Notes: generated by a model not told the origin, from the letters alone. A DNA stretch of 64,000 bases from Roseateles terrae (GCF_014192155.1 NZ_JACHXO010000003.1:496001-560000), one strand, 5' to 3'; positions 42,491-56,474 are shown, counted from the first letter of the stretch. Made by a program: numbers and translations.

Positions 42491-44455
42491 ATGACTCACC
42501 CCGCTTCCAGCGATCACGCATCGCACTCCCAGTTCCGCCTGCTCGGTCAGCGCAGGTTCGGCCCGTTCTTCGCCACCCAGCTGGCGGGGGCCTTCAACGA
42601 CTCCTTCCTGAAGCAACTGGTCATCCTGCTGGTGACCTTCCATGCGACGGAGTACACAAGCCTGTCCCCCGGCCTGGTGGCCAATCTGGCCGCGGGGCTG
42701 TTCATCCTGCCGTTCGTGCTGTTCTCGGCCTATGCCGGACAGCTGGCCGACCGCTTCGACAAGGCCCGCGTGATCCGTGCGGTGAAGGCGGCGGAGGTGG
42801 CCATCATGATGGTGGCCAGTGCCGGTTTCTACCTGAAGAGCCTGCCGGTGCTGCTGGCATCGATCTTCGCCATGGGCTGCCACTCCGCCTTCTTCGGACC
42901 GGTGAAGTATTCGCTGCTGCCGCGGGTGCTGGCCAAGGAGGAACTGACCGGCGGCAATGGCCTGCTGGAAATGGGCACCTTCCTCAGCATCCTGCTCGGC
43001 ACGCTGGTGGCCGGCGTGATCGCCGCGGTGACGACCAACCCGCTGTGGCTGTCGATCGCGCTGCTGGGCTTCGCGGTGCTGGGACTGGTGTCCAGCCTCT
43101 TCATTCCCGCGACCGGCGAAGCCGCGCCCGATCTGAAGCTGCGATTCAGCGTGGTGTCCGAGACGGTGGCCACGGTGAAGATGGGCAAGCGCGAAGGCGA
43201 AGGGGTGTGGAACAGCCTGCTGGCCATCTCGTGGTTCTGGTTTGTGGGTGCGGTGGTGCTGTCGCAGATTCCGGCGCTGGGCAAGGACGTGCTGCATGGC
43301 GACACCACGGTGGTGACGGTGCTGCTGGCGACTTTCTCCATCGGCATCGCGGCCGGTTCGCTGCTGTGTGAGCGGCTGTCCGGACACAAGGTGGAAATCG
43401 GCCTGGTGCCGATCGGCTCGATCGGCCTGACGGTCTTCACGGCGGACATGGCCTGGTCCTGCGACCGTTTCGCATCGGCGCTGCAGACCTTGGGCACGTC
43501 GCTGCCGCTGAGCTGGACCCAGTTCCTGGCGACCAGCGGCAGCCTGCGGGTGCTGGCCGATGTGGCGCTGCTGGGGGTGTTCGGCGGTCTGTTCATCGTG
43601 CCGCTGTATGCCTTCGTGCAACTGCGCACCGCGCCGCAGCGCCAGTCGCGCATCATCAGTGCCAACAACATCCTGAATGCGGTGGCAATGGTGATCGCTG
43701 CCGGCATGTCGGCAGGGCTGCTGGCCGCAGGCGTGTCGGTCACCGGGCTGATCCTGGTGTGTGCCGGCTTGAATGCCCTGGTGGCGCTCTACATCTATCG
43801 CACGGTGCCGGAGTTCCTGTGGCGCTTCGTGAGCTGGTTCGTGGTGCACACCCTCTACCGGCTGCGCACCAGCGGCACTCATCACATTCCCGAGGAGGGC
43901 GCGGCCATCCTGGCCCCGAACCATGTGTCGTATGTGGACGCGCTGGTGCTCAGTGCGCTGTGCCCGCGGCCGATCCGCTTTGTGATGGATGCCAGCATCT
44001 TCCGCGTGCCCGTGCTGTCGTGGCTGTTCCGCCAGGTGAATGCGATTCCGATTGCATCGGCCAAGCGGGAACCCGAGACGCTGGAGAAGGCCCTGGCCAC
44101 CGTGGACGCAGCCCTGCGCAACGGCGAGCTGGTCTGTGTGTTCCCGGAAGGCGCACTGACGCGGGACGGGCAGCTGGCAGAGTTCAAGCCCGGCATCCGG
44201 CGCATGCTGGATGCCTGCCCGGTGCCGGTGATTCCGGTGGGACTGGTCGGCCTGTGGGCGTCTGCCTTTGCGCGCAACGGCAAGTCGGTGGGGGGCCGAC
44301 TGGCCAGCTTGCGACCGGGACGTCGGCTGGAGGCGCATGTCGGGGCGCCGCTGCCTGCGGAAGTGAGCGTCGAAGAGCTGCGCAGCAAGGTGCAGGGACT
44401 GCTCGGACCGGTGCCACCGATGGGTGAAGTCCGGACCTTCGAGGTGCGGAGCTGA
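42491..44455 (+). CDS. MFS transporter fused to 1-acyl-glycerol-3-phosphate acyltransferase
   Basis: 654 residues. The N-terminal two thirds are an LplT-like lysophospholipid flippase of the MFS type (QLAGAFNDSFLKQLVILLVT opening, about 12 helices to residue ~445). The last third (about 455-640) is a PlsC acyltransferase with NHVSYVD and FPEGALTRDG. E. coli separates these activities into LplT and Aas; here they are one chain, and the acyl-ACP synthetase domain of Aas is absent. The expected role is import and re-acylation of lysophospholipids in the inner membrane. Confidence 0.88.
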   Translation: MTHPASSDHASHSQFRLLGQRRFGPFFATQLAGAFNDSFLKQLVILLVTFHATEYTSLSPGLVANLAAGLFILPFVLFSAYAGQLADRFDKARVIRAVKAAEVAIMMVASAGFYLKSLPVLLASIFAMGCHSAFFGPVKYSLLPRVLAKEELTGGNGLLEMGTFLSILLGTLVAGVIAAVTTNPLWLSIALLGFAVLGLVSSLFIPATGEAAPDLKLRFSVVSETVATVKMGKREGEGVWNSLLAISWFWFVGAVVLSQIPALGKDVLHGDTTVVTVLLATFSIGIAAGSLLCERLSGHKVEIGLVPIGSIGLTVFTADMAWSCDRFASALQTLGTSLPLSWTQFLATSGSLRVLADVALLGVFGGLFIVPLYAFVQLRTAPQRQSRIISANNILNAVAMVIAAGMSAGLLAAGVSVTGLILVCAGLNALVALYIYRTVPEFLWRFVSWFVVHTLYRLRTSGTHHIPEEGAAILAPNHVSYVDALVLSALCPRPIRFVMDASIFRVPVLSWLFRQVNAIPIASAKREPETLEKALATVDAALRNGELVCVFPEGALTRDGQLAEFKPGIRRMLDACPVPVIPVGLVGLWASAFARNGKSVGGRLASLRPGRRLEAHVGAPLPAEVSVEELRSKVQGLLGPVPPMGEVRTFEVRS

Positions 44456-44460
44456 GCGCG

Positions 44461-44988
44461 TCAGGCCTTTTGGCGGGTGTGCCCCGCCGCGCCTCTTCGC
44501 AGCATCCGCCGAATCCTCAACTTGAGCGCACGCGCCGTGCGCCACACGCCGCTGGCCCGCACCCAGGCCAGCAATTCGGTCTTCCACGTCACCCAGCGGG
44601 CGTAGAGACGTCGAAACCAGTCGAGCCGCATCAGCGCCGGCTGGGTCAGTGCAAAGAGGTGGGCCACCACCGCCGTGCCGGCCACCTTGGCCGCGAGGAT
44701 CACGCCCACGCCCAACGCCGCGTGACCCCGGCTGATCAGCCACAGCGCCAGCAGCTTGATGGGAATCAAGAACAGGCTCGGCACCAGCAGCACCGCCAGC
44801 GCGACATACGGAGACAGGCGCCGGACGACCGCTTCCAGCTGCCGGATGACCGGCCACTGGCCGATGCGCGCCATGAAGCGCTGCAGCGGCTCCCAGCCCC
44901 ATTCCTCAAAGAGGATGATCAGGGCCAGCACCAGCCGGATCGACCATAACAGTGGGGCCAACAGCATCTTGAGCATGGCGCCGATCAT
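44461..44988 (-). CDS. Hypothetical membrane protein
   Basis: 175 residues, with two to four hydrophobic helices (MLLAPLLWSIRLVLALIILF, VALAVLLVPSLFLIPIKLLA, VGVILAAKVAGTAVVAHLFA) and a strongly basic C terminus (LRIRRMLRRGAAGHTRQKA). GGGCGAGGG stands before the ATG at 44988. Convergent with the MFS-acyltransferase gene, 5 bases away. I recognise the general pattern of a conserved proteobacterial membrane protein but no function. Confidence 0.68.
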   Translation of the reverse strand: MIGAMLKMLLAPLLWSIRLVLALIILFEEWGWEPLQRFMARIGQWPVIRQLEAVVRRLSPYVALAVLLVPSLFLIPIKLLALWLISRGHAALGVGVILAAKVAGTAVVAHLFALTQPALMRLDWFRRLYARWVTWKTELLAWVRASGVWRTARALKLRIRRMLRRGAAGHTRQKA

Positions 44989-45087
44989 CCCTCGCCCGGA
45001 ACCCCATGCGCAAACTGATGTTTGTCTGCTTTTTGTGCGGGAATTCCTTCAAACGCGGCCCAGCGGAGCCTTTCTCGTTCTTTTCGC

Positions 45088-45116
45088 TTGCAATTAGTTT
45101 GTGTGCGATTTAAATT
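45088..45116 (+). promoter_or_regulatory. Sigma-70 type promoter of the OhrR-like gene
   Basis: TTGCAA (45088-45093), 17-base spacer, TAAATT (45111-45116), then 7 bases to the ATG at 45124. The region is AT-rich and contains imperfect repeats (CAATTAG, ATTTAAATT) suitable for OhrR binding. Leaderless transcript inferred. Confidence 0.55.
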
Positions 45117-45123
45117 ATCGTCC

Positions 45124-45666
45124 ATGGCACGCAAGAACACTCCCACCCCCGCGAAGTCGCTCTCCGGCGCCGCTGACGCTGCGACGGGTGTGACATCGCC
45201 CTCGCAGTCCATCGGTGGTTCAGGCGCAGCCTGTGTGCCGCTGGATATCGATGGGCAGCTTTGCTTTGCCGTCTATTCAACGATGCTCGGTCTGAACAAG
45301 GTCTATCGGGACCTGCTCAAGGACCTGGGCATCACCTACCCGCAATACCTGGTGCTGCTGGTGCTGTGGGAGCGTGACGGGCTGACCGTTGGCGAGATCA
45401 GCGAACGGGTGTTCCTGGACTCCCCCACGCTCACCCCGCTGCTCAAGCGTCTCGAGTCCGCAGGTCTGCTGGTGCGCACCCGGTCGGCGCAGGATGAACG
45501 ACAGGTGCTGATCACCCTCACCGAAGAGGGCCGCGCGATGCAACAACGCGCTGCTCATGTGCCGCAATGCGTGGCGGAAGCGGCTGACACGGATGTCAGC
45601 GACATCATCGAACTGCGGGACCGGCTGCTGACGCTCCGTGCCCGCATGGCGGCGAAGTCCGGTTGA
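45124..45666 (+). CDS. ohrR: MarR-family regulator, OhrR-like
   Basis: 180 residues. After a Ser/Ala-rich N-terminal extension comes [11 protein letters not shown], the OhrR motif whose Cys (Cys47 here) reacts with organic peroxides and releases the operator. The winged helix then reads [20 protein letters not shown] and [16 protein letters not shown]. In most genomes ohrR pairs with the peroxidase ohr; here the next gene is an exported alpha/beta hydrolase. No Shine-Dalgarno, but a good promoter abuts the ATG. Confidence 0.82.
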   Translation: MARKNTPTPAKSLSGAADAATGVTSPSQSIGGSGAACVPLDIDGQLCFAVYSTMLGLNKVYRDLLKDLGITYPQYLVLLVLWERDGLTVGEISERVFLDSPTLTPLLKRLESAGLLVRTRSAQDERQVLITLTEEGRAMQQRAAHVPQCVAEAADTDVSDIIELRDRLLTLRARMAAKSG

Positions 45667-45921
45667 GCGCGGCCTTCCGCCGTGCAGTGCTCTGTTTTTC
45701 GTCTTTCCGATTCGTCCACTCTTCGCCGCTTGGCCACCTGTCTAACCCGTGATGTCGCCCTTCCGCTCACTCAATATCTCGTACACGAAGTAATAGGAAG
45801 CTAACAGAATGCCGGCCTATCCCCTCGGTCCCTGACCCTCAAACCCAGCTCATCTCACACCACCCCATGTTTTTCATCCGTCCATCGCTTGGTTGATGGC
45901 CGACTTCACCAGGAGCCTCTC

Positions 45922-46908
45922 ATGTCCCGTATCCACGCCTTCGCCCGTACCTCCCGCCGCCAACTGCTGGCCATCTCCACCCTTGCCATCGCCGCGGCCA
46001 GTGCCATCGCCACGCCGGCGCTGGCTGCCGACACGGCCAAGCACGGAGCCGCCCGCGTGACGGCCGTCCAGCCGTCCGGCAGCTACATCACCACCAAGGA
46101 TGGCGTGCAGCTCTACTACAAGGACTGGGGCCCCCGCACCGGTCAGCCCATCGTCTTCAGCCACGGCTGGCCGCTGGACTCCGACAGCTGGGAATCGCAG
46201 ATGATCTTCCTGGCCGATCACGGCTACCGCGTGATTGCCCATGACCGTCGCGGTCACGGCCGTTCCAGCCAGCCCTGGGAAGGCAACGACATGGATCACT
46301 ATGCCGACGACCTGGCCACCGTCATCGAAACGCTGAACCTGAAGAACGCCGTGCTGGTGGGCTTCTCCACCGGCGGCGGTGAAGTGGCGCGATACATCGG
46401 CCGCCACGGCACGTCCCGCGTGGCCAAGGCGGTGCTGGTGTCGGCGGTCCCGCCGGTCATGGTGAAGTCGGACAAGAATCCGAACGGCGTGCCCAAGGAG
46501 GTCTTCGACGGCCTGCGCGCCGGTCAGCTGGCCAACCGCGCGCAGCTGTACAAGGACATCGCCTCCGGCCCGTTCTACGGCTTCAACCGTCCGGGTGCGA
46601 AGGTGTCACAGGGTCTGATTGACAACTGGTGGCTGCAGGGCATGCTGGGCGGCCACAAGAACACCTATGACTCGATCAAGGCGTTCTCGGAAACCGACTT
46701 CACCGACGACCTGAAGAAGTTCGACAAGCCCACCCTGGTGATCCACGGTGATGACGACCAGATCGTGCCGCTGGACATCTCCGGACGCGCATCCGCCCGC
46801 CTCATCAAGGGCGCGCAGCTGAAGGTGTATGAAGGCGCACCGCACGGCCTGACGGACACCCACAAGGACCGTCTGAATGCCGACCTGCTGAGCTTCATTC
46901 AGCAGTAA
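45922..46908 (+). CDS. Exported alpha/beta hydrolase, non-heme haloperoxidase-like
   Basis: 328 residues. A twin-arginine-like signal ([20 protein letters not shown]) with a cleavage near TPALAAD places it outside the cytoplasm. The nucleophile elbow is VGFSTGGGE (Ser about 150), with the oxyanion region [12 protein letters not shown], acid in [13 protein letters not shown] and catalytic His in [10 protein letters not shown]. These are features of arylesterase/perhydrolase-type enzymes often called chloroperoxidases. AGGAGCC lies before the ATG. Location after ohrR suggests a role in organic peroxide or ester stress. Confidence 0.85.
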   Translation: MSRIHAFARTSRRQLLAISTLAIAAASAIATPALAADTAKHGAARVTAVQPSGSYITTKDGVQLYYKDWGPRTGQPIVFSHGWPLDSDSWESQMIFLADHGYRVIAHDRRGHGRSSQPWEGNDMDHYADDLATVIETLNLKNAVLVGFSTGGGEVARYIGRHGTSRVAKAVLVSAVPPVMVKSDKNPNGVPKEVFDGLRAGQLANRAQLYKDIASGPFYGFNRPGAKVSQGLIDNWWLQGMLGGHKNTYDSIKAFSETDFTDDLKKFDKPTLVIHGDDDQIVPLDISGRASARLIKGAQLKVYEGAPHGLTDTHKDRLNADLLSFIQQ

Positions 46909-46954
46909 AGCGCCCACCCGCCTGCACGCGTTCAAGCGTGCGGGCGGCGCTCGG

Positions 46955-48737
<1,783 letters not shown>

Positions 48738-48758
48738 GGCGGGAGTCGAGCGGCCTAG

Positions 48759-50177
<1,419 letters not shown>

Positions 50178-50216
50178 TTCGTTGGGCTGGGTGTGGGCCC
50201 GGCCCGATCACCCAGG

Positions 50217-50256
50217 AAAAAGGCCGCTGAGCGCAAACTCAACGGCCTTTTTGTTT
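50217..50256. terminator. Intrinsic terminator after argG
   Basis: AAAAAGGCCG (50217-50226) and CGGCCTTTTT (50243-50252) pair, with an inner TGAG-CGCAAA-CTCA stem. T-runs follow on both strands, so it ends argG and the convergent PEP-CTERM gene. Confidence 0.9.
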
Positions 50257-50314
50257 GATTGGCTAGGAGGAGGCGCTTCGTACGAAGGAAGCAGGGCGGA
50301 GAACTCCTGGCGCG

Positions 50315-51004
50315 TCAGCTGCGGCGGCGGGCCAGGAATCCCAGAGCCGCCAGGCCGGCAATCATCAGCGCGTAGGTCTGGGGTTCCGGAACCGGGCTGA
50401 TCTGCGGGTTGGTGCGCGGCACGATGTTGGCCACTGCACTCGCAAACTCCACCCGCACGCCGGTGTAGTTGTAGACCGAGTTGGCATCGTCCGTGACCAC
50501 GAAACTCAGGGTGTTCACGCCCTGGGTGAAGTAGCTGGTGATGCTGCTGAAATTGGTCCAGCCGGTGTAGCCGTTGCCCTCAATGGTCGAGATGGCCTGG
50601 CCGTTGAGCAGCAGCACGCCACTGTTGTCCGTCGCCCAGCGGCCCGTGATGGAGGCCGTCGACGCGTCGTAGGCCGACAGGTCAAAACTCAGGGACCAGC
50701 TGACGACACTGTCCGTGGCCGAGCTGTAGTTGGTCTGCTGGTCGTTGCTCAGAATCAGCCACGACGACGATTCGGTGTTCGCAATCCAGTGCGGGAACGG
50801 GTCGGTGTTGCCGGTGCTCACCACGCCATACCCAGTCTGGCCCGAGAAATCGCCACCCGAGACGGTGTAGGTGTAGTTCTTGTCCGTCTCACCAGCGCTC
50901 AGACCGCTGCCGGTATTGACCAGACCCCCAATGGTGTCCGCCATCGCCACACCACCCAGCAAGGTGGCCGCCAGCGCGATAGGAGTGATTGCAAGCAGCT
51001 TCAT
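50315..51004 (-). CDS. PEP-CTERM sorting-domain protein
   Basis: 229 residues. Signal peptide MKLLAITPIALAATLLGG with cleavage near AMAD, a beta-rich Gly/Ser/Thr body, and a C-terminal signal PVPEPQTYALMIAGLAALGF ending LARRRS. The codons and spacing resemble the protein at 25314, but the bodies share no clear sequence. Likely an exopolysaccharide- or surface-associated protein. Direct repeats about 150 bases upstream may be its regulatory site. Confidence 0.88.
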   Translation of the reverse strand: MKLLAITPIALAATLLGGVAMADTIGGLVNTGSGLSAGETDKNYTYTVSGGDFSGQTGYGVVSTGNTDPFPHWIANTESSSWLILSNDQQTNYSSATDSVVSWSLSFDLSAYDASTASITGRWATDNSGVLLLNGQAISTIEGNGYTGWTNFSSITSYFTQGVNTLSFVVTDDANSVYNYTGVRVEFASAVANIVPRTNPQISPVPEPQTYALMIAGLAALGFLARRRS

Positions 51005-51157
51005 AGATTCCCGATTGGTCAATGTGTTGGCAACGCGGGCACCGCCCGCCTCCCTCGTCCTCGGCAAGCAAGTGCCGGGCCCGTTGTCATGGAGCTCATT
51101 CTTCCAAAATGTGTGACTTTTTGCTCCCCGCGCACACGGGGGTCAGGCCTCGTCTTT

Positions 51158-51176
51158 GGTAACGATGAGGTAACGA
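51158..51176. promoter_or_regulatory. Direct repeat GGTAACGA-N3-GGTAACGA
   Basis: Two perfect 8-base copies 11 bases apart (51158-51165 and 51169-51176), in the 317-base gap between queA and the PEP-CTERM gene. The one-turn spacing suits an OmpR/PhoB-type response regulator. It could also be chance. The rest of that gap shows no gene or clear promoter. Confidence 0.4.
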
Positions 51177-51321
51177 CCGTTGCTGCAAGGCCGATATTGG
51201 GGCGATGGGCGCACCAAACGAGATCTTGGGCACGATGTCGTCCGTGCGATGCACCGCTGCAGGGAAGCGACGAAGTGCAGCATGAAGGCCGGCGCTGAAG
51301 GTCGGCCCTCCTGGGCGGCTG

Positions 51322-52362
51322 TCAGGGGCGGCGGTCCAGCAACATCGCGTCGCCATAGCTGAAGAAGCGGTAGCGCTGCTCGATGGCATGCTGGTACAGC
51401 GCCATGATGGGCTCATAACCGGCCAGGGCCGAGACCAGCATCATGAGCGTGCTCTTGGGCAGGTGGAAGTTGGTGATGAGACGGTCCACCACGCGGAACT
51501 GGAAGCCCGGGGTGATGAAGATGTCGGTCTCGCGGGCCCCCGCGCGCAACGCACCGCCCACCGCCGCCGACTCCAGCGCGCGCAGGGTCGTGGTGCCGAC
51601 CGCGGTCACGCGTCCGCCGGCTGCCTTGCAGCGCTCGATGGCCGCCACCGTCTCTTCAGGCACCTGGAACCACTCGCTGTGCATCTTGTGGTCGGCCAGT
51701 GAATCCACCCGCACCGGCTGGAAGGTGCCGGCGCCGACATGCAGGGTGACATGCGCCGTCTGGATGCCGCGTGCAGCGAGCCTCTCCAGCAGCGGCTCGT
51801 CAAAGTGAAGCGCAGCCGTCGGGGCGGCGACGGCACCCGGCTCGCGCGCAAAGACGGTCTGGTAGCGCCGGACGTCGTCGGCCGAGTCGTCGTGCGCGAT
51901 GTACGGCGGCAGCGGGACGTGGCCGTGCTGCTCCAGCAGCTCGAAGGGGTCTCCGGACAGGCGCAGGTGAAAGAGGCCGTTGTCCGGACCGCAGCGGCCC
52001 AGCACTTCCGCATCAAATGCGTCGGCAAACCGCACCACCGCCCTCGGTTTCGGGCTCTTGCTGGCGCGCATGTGCGCCCAGACTTCCTGCGTTCCCGGCA
52101 GCACCCGCTCGATCAGCGCCTCCACCGCGCCGCCGCTGGCCTTGGCGCCATACAGCCGCGCCTTGATCACCCGGGTGTTGTTGAAGACCAGCAGGTCCTT
52201 GGGGTCGAGCAGCTCGGGCAGCTCGCGAAAGATGCGGTCCACGGGCGGCTGGGTGCGGCCATCGAGCAGGCGCGAGGCACTGCGCTCTGCCGCCGGATGC
52301 TGGGCGATGAGATCGTCGGGAAGCGCGAAATCGAAATCGCTGACGGTGAAGGTTCGGGACAT
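51322..52362 (-). CDS. queA: S-adenosylmethionine:tRNA ribosyltransferase-isomerase
   Basis: Adds the epoxycyclopentane ring in queuosine synthesis using the ribose of SAM. 346 residues. N terminus [20 protein letters not shown] is standard, with [15 protein letters not shown] and, near the C terminus, [22 protein letters not shown] 52362 is used; the frame is open further upstream but the family begins here. It is divergent from recG with about 118 bases between starts. Confidence 0.94.
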   Translation of the reverse strand: MSRTFTVSDFDFALPDDLIAQHPAAERSASRLLDGRTQPPVDRIFRELPELLDPKDLLVFNNTRVIKARLYGAKASGGAVEALIERVLPGTQEVWAHMRASKSPKPRAVVRFADAFDAEVLGRCGPDNGLFHLRLSGDPFELLEQHGHVPLPPYIAHDDSADDVRRYQTVFAREPGAVAAPTAALHFDEPLLERLAARGIQTAHVTLHVGAGTFQPVRVDSLADHKMHSEWFQVPEETVAAIERCKAAGGRVTAVGTTTLRALESAAVGGALRAGARETDIFITPGFQFRVVDRLITNFHLPKSTLMMLVSALAGYEPIMALYQHAIEQRYRFFSYGDAMLLDRRP

Positions 52363-52480
52363 GGAAGACGAGGGCCGGACAGACCCGTGCCGATCAGATG
52401 AGAAGGCCCGAATTCTCCCATCCGATGCTTTCCCGACGGGACGTCCTGGGTTCGCGAGATCACAGGCAGAATTCCGCTCC

Positions 52481-54667
52481 ATGTCCGAGGTCCCTTCCAC
52501 GTCGTCGAAAGCGCCGTCCAAAACGTCGTCCAAGGCGTCGTCCAAGGCGTCGTCCCAAGCACCGTCTTCGTCCAAGGCGGGAGACAAGCCGCCCGGCAAG
52601 GACGCGGGCGCCGCCGCCAAGTCCGCGCCGCAGAAGGCGATGGAGCGCATGGGGCTGACCCGCGACATCGACCTCGCGCTGCACCTGCCCCTGCGCTACG
52701 AAGACGAAACCCAGCTCACGCCGCTCGATGCTGCCCATGACGGCGACACCGTCCAGTGCGAAGGCGAGGTGATCGAATGCCGGATCGAGATCCGGGGCCG
52801 CCGCCAGCTGCTGGTGAAGCTGCGCGACGACCATGGCGGCCAGGTGCAGCTGCGCTTCCTGCATTTCTATCCCGCCCATCAGAAGACGATGGCGGTGGGC
52901 ACCCGCATCCGCGCCCGCGGCGAGATCCGCGTCGGGTTCTTCGGGCGGCAAATGGTGCATCCCAGCTTCCGCAAGGTGGACGCGCAAACGCCGCTGGCCA
53001 CTTCGCTGACGCCGGTCTACCCCACCAGCGCGCAGCTGCCGCAGGCCTATCTGCGCAAGGCGGTGGCCTCGGCCCTCAAACGCGCGCCGCTGGACGAAGT
53101 GCTGCCCCCGGGCATCGTCCCCGCCGGGCTGCCTTCGCTGCGTGAGACGCTGCAGTTCCTGCACCATCCACCCCCTTCCGCCGGTCTGTCGACGCTGGAA
53201 GATCACACCCATCCCGCCTGGCAGCGGCTGAAATTCGAGGAATTGCTCGCCCAGCAACTGAGCCAGCAGCAGGCACAGCGCGAACGCGCCCATCTGCGCG
53301 CACCCGTGCTGCGCGGCGCCAAGGGCGGCCTGCATGAGCGCCTGCTCGGTGCCCTGCCCTTCGCCCTGACCGGCGCCCAGCAACGGGTGACCGAAGAGAT
53401 CGCCGCCGACCTCGCCCTGCCCCAACCGATGCACCGCCTGCTGCAGGGCGATGTGGGCTCCGGCAAGACGGTGGTGGCCGCCATTGCCGCCGCCGTGGCC
53501 ATGGATGCAGGCTGGCAGTGCGCGCTGATGGCGCCGACCGAGATCCTGGCCGAGCAGCATTTCCGAAAGCTGATCGGCTGGCTGGAACCGCTGGGGGTGC
53601 AGGTGGCCTGGATCACCGGCAGCGTGAAGGGCAAGGCCCGGCAGAAGATGCTGGACGCCGCCGCGTCAGGCGAAGCGAAGCTGGTGGTCGGCACCCATGC
53701 GGTGATCGAGGACAAGGTGAGCTTCGCCCGATTGGGCCTGGCGATCATCGACGAACAGCATCGTTTCGGAGTGGCCCAGCGGCTGGCGCTGCGCAAGAAG
53801 CTGGCCGACAGCATCGTGGAAGACGACCCCGGTGCAGTGCCGATGGAGCCGCACCTGCTGATGATGAGCGCCACGCCCATCCCGCGCACGCTGGCCATGA
53901 CCTACTTCGCGGACCTGGCCGTCTCCACCATCGACGAGCTGCCCCCCGGTCGCAGCCCGATCGTCACCCGCGTCTTCGCCGATGGCCGCCGGGACGATGT
54001 GATCGAGAAGATCGCGGCGGCGGTGCAGGACGGGCGGCAGGTGTACTGGGTCTGCCCGCTGATCGAGGAATCAGAAGCGCTGGACCTGAAGAACGCGACC
54101 GAAACCCATGAGGAACTGAGCGCTGCCCTGCCCGGCCAGAAGGTCGGCCTGCTGCACGGCCGCATGCCGCCGGCGGAAAAGGCCGCCGTGATGGCCCTGT
54201 TCAGCAGCGGCGAGATGAGCGTGCTGGTCGCCACCACCGTGATCGAAGTGGGCGTGGACGTGCCCAATGCCAGCCTGATGGTGATTGAACATGCCGAGCG
54301 CTTCGGCCTGTCCCAGCTGCATCAGCTGCGAGGTCGCGTTGGACGCGGCTCGGTGGCCAGCGTGTGCGTGCTGCTCTATACCGGGCCGCTGTCGGACACC
54401 GGCAAATCCCGACTGCGCGCCATGGCGGAGACCACCGACGGCTTCGAGATCGCCCGGCGGGACCTGGACATCCGCGGGCCGGGCGAATTCATGGGCGCGC
54501 GCCAGAGCGGCGCGCAGTTGCTGCGCTTTGCCGACCTGGAAGAGGATGCGCCGCTGCTCAGCGCGGCACGGTCACTCGCGCCCCGGCTCCTGGACCAGCA
54601 TCCCCAGGCCGCGCTGCGCCAGGTGGAGCGCTGGCTGGGACACAAGACGGAATACCTCAAGGCTTGA
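52481..54667 (+). CDS. recG: ATP-dependent DNA helicase RecG
   Basis: Branch-migration helicase that rewinds stalled forks and Holliday junctions. 728 residues. The first ~45 residues are Ser/Lys/Ala-rich and come from a 12-base DNA repeat; the wedge/OB domain follows. Helicase motifs: GDVGSGKT (Walker A), IDEQHRFG (DEQH), [23 protein letters not shown] and [10 protein letters not shown]. The C-terminal wedge-contact region is complete. Start ATG 52481 places the repeat inside the protein. The frame is open far upstream but is not coding-like there. Confidence 0.93.
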   Translation: MSEVPSTSSKAPSKTSSKASSKASSQAPSSSKAGDKPPGKDAGAAAKSAPQKAMERMGLTRDIDLALHLPLRYEDETQLTPLDAAHDGDTVQCEGEVIECRIEIRGRRQLLVKLRDDHGGQVQLRFLHFYPAHQKTMAVGTRIRARGEIRVGFFGRQMVHPSFRKVDAQTPLATSLTPVYPTSAQLPQAYLRKAVASALKRAPLDEVLPPGIVPAGLPSLRETLQFLHHPPPSAGLSTLEDHTHPAWQRLKFEELLAQQLSQQQAQRERAHLRAPVLRGAKGGLHERLLGALPFALTGAQQRVTEEIAADLALPQPMHRLLQGDVGSGKTVVAAIAAAVAMDAGWQCALMAPTEILAEQHFRKLIGWLEPLGVQVAWITGSVKGKARQKMLDAAASGEAKLVVGTHAVIEDKVSFARLGLAIIDEQHRFGVAQRLALRKKLADSIVEDDPGAVPMEPHLLMMSATPIPRTLAMTYFADLAVSTIDELPPGRSPIVTRVFADGRRDDVIEKIAAAVQDGRQVYWVCPLIEESEALDLKNATETHEELSAALPGQKVGLLHGRMPPAEKAAVMALFSSGEMSVLVATTVIEVGVDVPNASLMVIEHAERFGLSQLHQLRGRVGRGSVASVCVLLYTGPLSDTGKSRLRAMAETTDGFEIARRDLDIRGPGEFMGARQSGAQLLRFADLEEDAPLLSAARSLAPRLLDQHPQAALRQVERWLGHKTEYLKA
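52499..52558 (+). repeat. 12-bp tandem repeats at the 5' end of recG
   Basis: GCGTCGTCCAAG-like units (52523, 52535, 52547), with looser copies before them, encode SSK and SSKA steps of the N-terminal extension. Seen directly. Confidence 0.7.
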
Positions 54668-54744
54668 GGGGGAGACGCTCCGCCCGCGGACGCACGCGCA
54701 GGCGCAGTCGCAGATGCAGCTCCAAGGCCGGCGTGTGGCGTCCC

Positions 54745-55578
54745 TCAGCCTTCCAGGTTGTCGATCAGCCGGGTCTGGCCCAGCTTGGCCGCGCCCAGTG
54801 CCACCAAGGGCTGTCCCTCCTGCGGCGCGCCGAGGTCATGCTGGCGCCGCAGGGTCATGTAGTCCGGCTGCCAGCCCGCATCGCGCATCGTCTGCAGGGC
54901 CTGCGCTTCGAGGCGCGCAACGTCCCGCTCGCCGTCGTGCCAGGCCTTGAGCAGGCCCCGCAGCGTCTGCGACAGCAGCAGCGCCCGCTGCTTTTCATCG
55001 TCGCTGAGGTAGCCGTTGCGGCTGGACAGCGCCAGGCCGGTCTCACTGCGCCGCGTCTCGCCGGCCAGGATGCGAATGGGCAGCGCCATCTGGTCCACCA
55101 TGCGGCGCAGGACCATCAGCTGCTGATAGTCCTTCTTCCCGAACACCGCCACATCCGGCTGGACGATGTTGAAGAGCTTGTGCACCACCGTGCACACGCC
55201 GACAAAGAAGCCGGGCCGGAAATGCCCTTCCAGGATGTCGGCCAGCTCGGTCGGCGGATGCACCTTGTAGCCTTGCGGCTCGGGGTACATCGTCTTCTCG
55301 TCCGGCGCGAAAACGAAGTCGCAGCCCACACCGGCCAGCAGTTCCGCGTCGCGCTGCAGGGTGCGGGGATAGCGGTCGAAGTCCTCATGCGGCGCAAACT
55401 GCAGCCGGTTGACGAACACCGACGCCACGATGCGGCCCTCCGGGCCCACCGCTTCCCGCGCCTGCGTCACCAGGGCCAGATGGCCGTCATGCAGATTGCC
55501 CATGGTGGGCACGAAAGCGACGGGCGCATCACCGCGCAGCGCGGCGCGCAGACCGGGAATGTCGTGATGGATCTGCAT
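54745..55578 (-). CDS. panC: Pantothenate synthetase
   Basis: Condenses pantoate and beta-alanine with ATP, the last step of pantothenate synthesis. 277 residues. The class signature is [16 protein letters not shown], followed by [20 protein letters not shown] and FGKKDYQQL. Start ATG 55578 follows the panB stop by only 4 bases, so panB-panC is one operon read leftward. It ends about 77 bases from the recG stop. Confidence 0.94.
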   Translation of the reverse strand: MQIHHDIPGLRAALRGDAPVAFVPTMGNLHDGHLALVTQAREAVGPEGRIVASVFVNRLQFAPHEDFDRYPRTLQRDAELLAGVGCDFVFAPDEKTMYPEPQGYKVHPPTELADILEGHFRPGFFVGVCTVVHKLFNIVQPDVAVFGKKDYQQLMVLRRMVDQMALPIRILAGETRRSETGLALSSRNGYLSDDEKQRALLLSQTLRGLLKAWHDGERDVARLEAQALQTMRDAGWQPDYMTLRRQHDLGAPQEGQPLVALGAAKLGQTRLIDNLEG

Positions 55579-55582
55579 GGCT

Positions 55583-56389
55583 TCAGTAGGTGTGTTCAGG
55601 GGCGGGGAAGGCGCCGGACTTGACGTCCGCCACATACTGTCCCACCGCGTCCTGGATGGACGACGCGCCCTGCATGAAATTGCGGACAAACCGCGGACGG
55701 CGGCCCGGCGTGACGTCCAGCATGTCGTGCAGCACCAGCACCTGGCCCGAGCATTCGGCACCGGCGCCGATGCCGATCACTGGAATGCCCAGGCTGCGGG
55801 TGAGCTCACCCGCCAGCGCCGCCGGCACCATTTCAAGCACCAGCATCTGCGCCCCGGCCTGCACCAGCTCGCGGGCATGGGCCTTGAGCTGGGCGGCGCC
55901 CTGCTCGTCACGGCCCTGCACCTTGAAGCCGCTCAGTGCCGTCACCGTCTGCGGCGTCAGCCCCAGGTGCGCGCACACCGGAATGCCGCGCTCGGTCAGG
56001 AAGCGCACCGTCTCGGTGGTCCAGCCGCCGCCTTCCAGCTTCACCATGTGCGCACCGGCCTGGGCCAGCTGCATGGCGCTGTGCCAGGCGTCCTGCGGGG
56101 ACGTGTGATAGGTGCCGAAGGGCAGGTCCGCCACGATCCAGGCGTGCCGGCGCGCCCGCGCCACACACCGGGTGTGATAGACCATCTCCTCCAGGCGCAC
56201 CGGCACCGTGGTCTCCTGCCCCTGCAGGACGTTGCCCAGCGAATCGCCGATGAGCAGTGCGTCCACGCCAGCCGTGTCCAGCAGGTGGGCAAAGGCCGCG
56301 TCATAGCAGGTGAGCATGGCGATCTTGTCGCCTGCGGCATGCATGTCCAGCAGTCGCTGGAGCGTGATGGGTTTTCTGTCTGTCGTCAT
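55583..56389 (-). CDS. panB: 3-methyl-2-oxobutanoate hydroxymethyltransferase
   Basis: First committed step of pantothenate synthesis, making ketopantoate with methylene-tetrahydrofolate. 268 residues. Motifs [36 protein letters not shown] and [25 protein letters not shown] precedes the ATG. Upstream partner of panC. Divergent from oxyR with about 85 bases between starts. Confidence 0.94.
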   Translation of the reverse strand: MTTDRKPITLQRLLDMHAAGDKIAMLTCYDAAFAHLLDTAGVDALLIGDSLGNVLQGQETTVPVRLEEMVYHTRCVARARRHAWIVADLPFGTYHTSPQDAWHSAMQLAQAGAHMVKLEGGGWTTETVRFLTERGIPVCAHLGLTPQTVTALSGFKVQGRDEQGAAQLKAHARELVQAGAQMLVLEMVPAALAGELTRSLGIPVIGIGAGAECSGQVLVLHDMLDVTPGRRPRFVRNFMQGASSIQDAVGQYVADVKSGAFPAPEHTY

Positions 56390-56474
56390 GCGTCTCCCCG
56401 GGTGTTGTCCCATGGGTGGGGCGGCAGTGTACCGGGCGCGCCCAGGATGCCCGCTTTCTGAGGACAATGGCGAC

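Noticed and set aside
41771-44902. Open frame of more than 1,000 codons on the minus strand
   Set aside because: It lies opposite the MFS-acyltransferase fusion and its neighbours. Its translation is Gln/His/Arg-rich with no domain, the usual shadow of a high-GC gene.
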